A stretch of DNA of 64,000 nucleotides from Leisingera sp. S132. GTDB taxonomy: Bacteria; Pseudomonadota; Alphaproteobacteria; Rhodobacterales; Rhodobacteraceae. The position numbers and the translations under genes were made by a program. Every line of letters starts with the position of its first letter. The first letter of the stretch is position 1. Positions 63,402 to 64,000 of this stretch are shown here, piece after piece. The notes under the pieces were generated by a model that made no database searches, was not told where the DNA came from, and saw only the letters and a program-made list of their open reading frames with translations. The stretch is from contig NZ_CP083553.1 of the NCBI RefSeq assembly GCF_025144465.1, forward strand, positions 702,501-766,500. Direction: 5' to 3'.

Positions 63402-64000
63402 TTGATCTGATCCAGAACTGAATGGATGAGGGCGAGCGCTTCCGGCTCGTCCAAAAAGGGAACATGGCCGCGGTTGGCGATTTCCGCTGCCTGCAAGGCG
63501 GGCAGGCGGCATTGCATCTCCGCAAAGGTTTCTGCACTCAGGATGTCTGAATTCGCGCCGCGGATCACGCCGCAGGGCAGGCCGTCCAGCGCTAGGAACA
63601 GCGGCCAAAGATCCGGCGGCGGGCCTGCTTCAGCTTGCGCCAGCAGCGCGTCCCGCAAGCGCGGGTCATAGCGAAGGGAAAGCCCGTCCGGGGTTTGATC
63701 GTAGAAAGTTTCGACCTCCTCGTGCCATCGGCCCGCCGGCACGTCCGGAAAGGCAGGAGCCATAAGAAGCTCCAACGTTTCCGCGGCCTGCGCATAAGAT
63801 TTGGCTGCCGGGCGGCGGCCCACATACTCCATGATCCGGGCGATGCCGCCAGGCGGGATCTCAGGGCCGACGTCATTCAGGATCACCGCCGACAGCCTGT
63901 CCTTGGAAATCGCCGCCAGTGTCATCGCCACCAGCCCGCCGCGCGAGGTGCCGAGGATGGCGCCCCGGCTGACACCCAAATGATCCAGCAGCTCCAGCAC
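63398..64000 (-). CDS. Alpha/beta hydrolase (5' end cut by window edge)
   Basis: The visible 200 residues include the nucleophile elbow GTSRGGLVAM near the left end of the protein shown and a C-terminal catalytic His in NRGHVPFLDEPEAL. The start lies outside the window: the frame is open to base 64000 and the usual oxyanion-hole segment is missing. It overlaps the dehydratase gene by 4 bp. Its substrate is unknown. Confidence 0.85.
   Translation of the reverse strand: MLELLDHLGVSRGAILGTSRGGLVAMTLAAISKDRLSAVILNDVGPEIPPGGIARIMEYVGRRPAAKSYAQAAETLELLMAPAFPDVPAGRWHEEVETFYDQTPDGLSLRYDPRLRDALLAQAEAGPPPDLWPLFLALDGLPCGVIRGANSDILSAETFAEMQCRLPALQAAEIANRGHVPFLDEPEALALIHSVLDQIK

Noticed and set aside
1..64000. 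CRISPR arrays, tRNA or rRNA genes, insertion sequences, phage genes
   Set aside because: No regular spaced repeats, no transposase or integrase motifs, no tRNA cloverleaf noticed. tRNA absence was judged by eye and should be confirmed with a covariance search.

Overview
The window looks like chromosomal DNA of an alphaproteobacterium of the Rhodobacterales, most likely the marine Roseobacter group (relatives of Ruegeria, Phaeobacter or Leisingera). This rests on gene content rather than on any search: a taurine-pyruvate aminotransferase with a MocR-type TauR regulator, a zwf-edd-eda Entner-Doudoroff operon, a C-P lyase (phn) cluster with a DUF1045 gene, a one-chain indolepyruvate oxidoreductase of about 1140 residues, and high-GC codon use. 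No rRNA, tRNA, CRISPR array, phage or insertion sequence was seen. Both edges cut a gene.

Layout. 1-5.2 kb: TauR (cut by the left edge), a membrane-anchored LAS-type peptidase, an ArsR/DUF318-permease pair, and tpa. Two pairs of TauR-box-like direct repeats lie beside tauR and tpa. 5.4-7.5 kb: a BKACE (DUF849) and class III aminotransferase pair divergent from tpa. 7.5-12.3 kb: a DsbA-like oxidoreductase and zwf-edd-eda. 12.6-15.8 kb: a CaiB-type CoA transferase and a CocE-type hydrolase. 15.9-19.3 kb: nadABC, divergent from the tungstate transporter genes tupBCA (19.7-21.9 kb).

22-29.9 kb: the phn cluster (phnF on the minus strand; phnGHI, JKL, N and M on the plus strand; DUF1045 on the minus strand). 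A 223-bp gap between phnI and phnJ holds two opposing small ORFs. No phnCDE transporter and no phnP lie in the window. 29.9-36.4 kb: a compact seven-gene minus-strand operon with four glycosyltransferases, a histidine-phosphatase-like enzyme, a polysaccharide deacetylase and a methyltransferase. I cannot match it to a known pathway, and it is the best candidate here for an undescribed biosynthetic system. 36.8-39.2 kb: a large MscS-type channel.

39.4-46.6 kb: a five-gene operon joining an oligopeptide-type ABC importer to a CoA transferase with permuted domain order, with a TetR regulator upstream. 47.7-51.7 kb: indolepyruvate oxidoreductase with a divergent Lrp regulator. 51.9-56.8 kb: a DUF3307 membrane protein, an ABC-transporter-like protein that has lost its ATPase motifs and carries a cyclic-nucleotide-binding domain (apparently starting at ATC), an FAH-family hydrolase and an ArsR regulator. 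57-64 kb: an alcohol dehydrogenase and a catabolic run (pcaB, an esterase-like hydrolase, pcaD, an EEP-family phosphoesterase, a threonine/serine dehydratase and a truncated alpha/beta hydrolase).

Taken together this is a metabolic region of a marine heterotroph: uptake and breakdown of organosulfonates, phosphonates, peptides, amino acids and aromatics, with core sugar and NAD metabolism between. All calls come from reading the sequence and recalled family motifs; no database was consulted.
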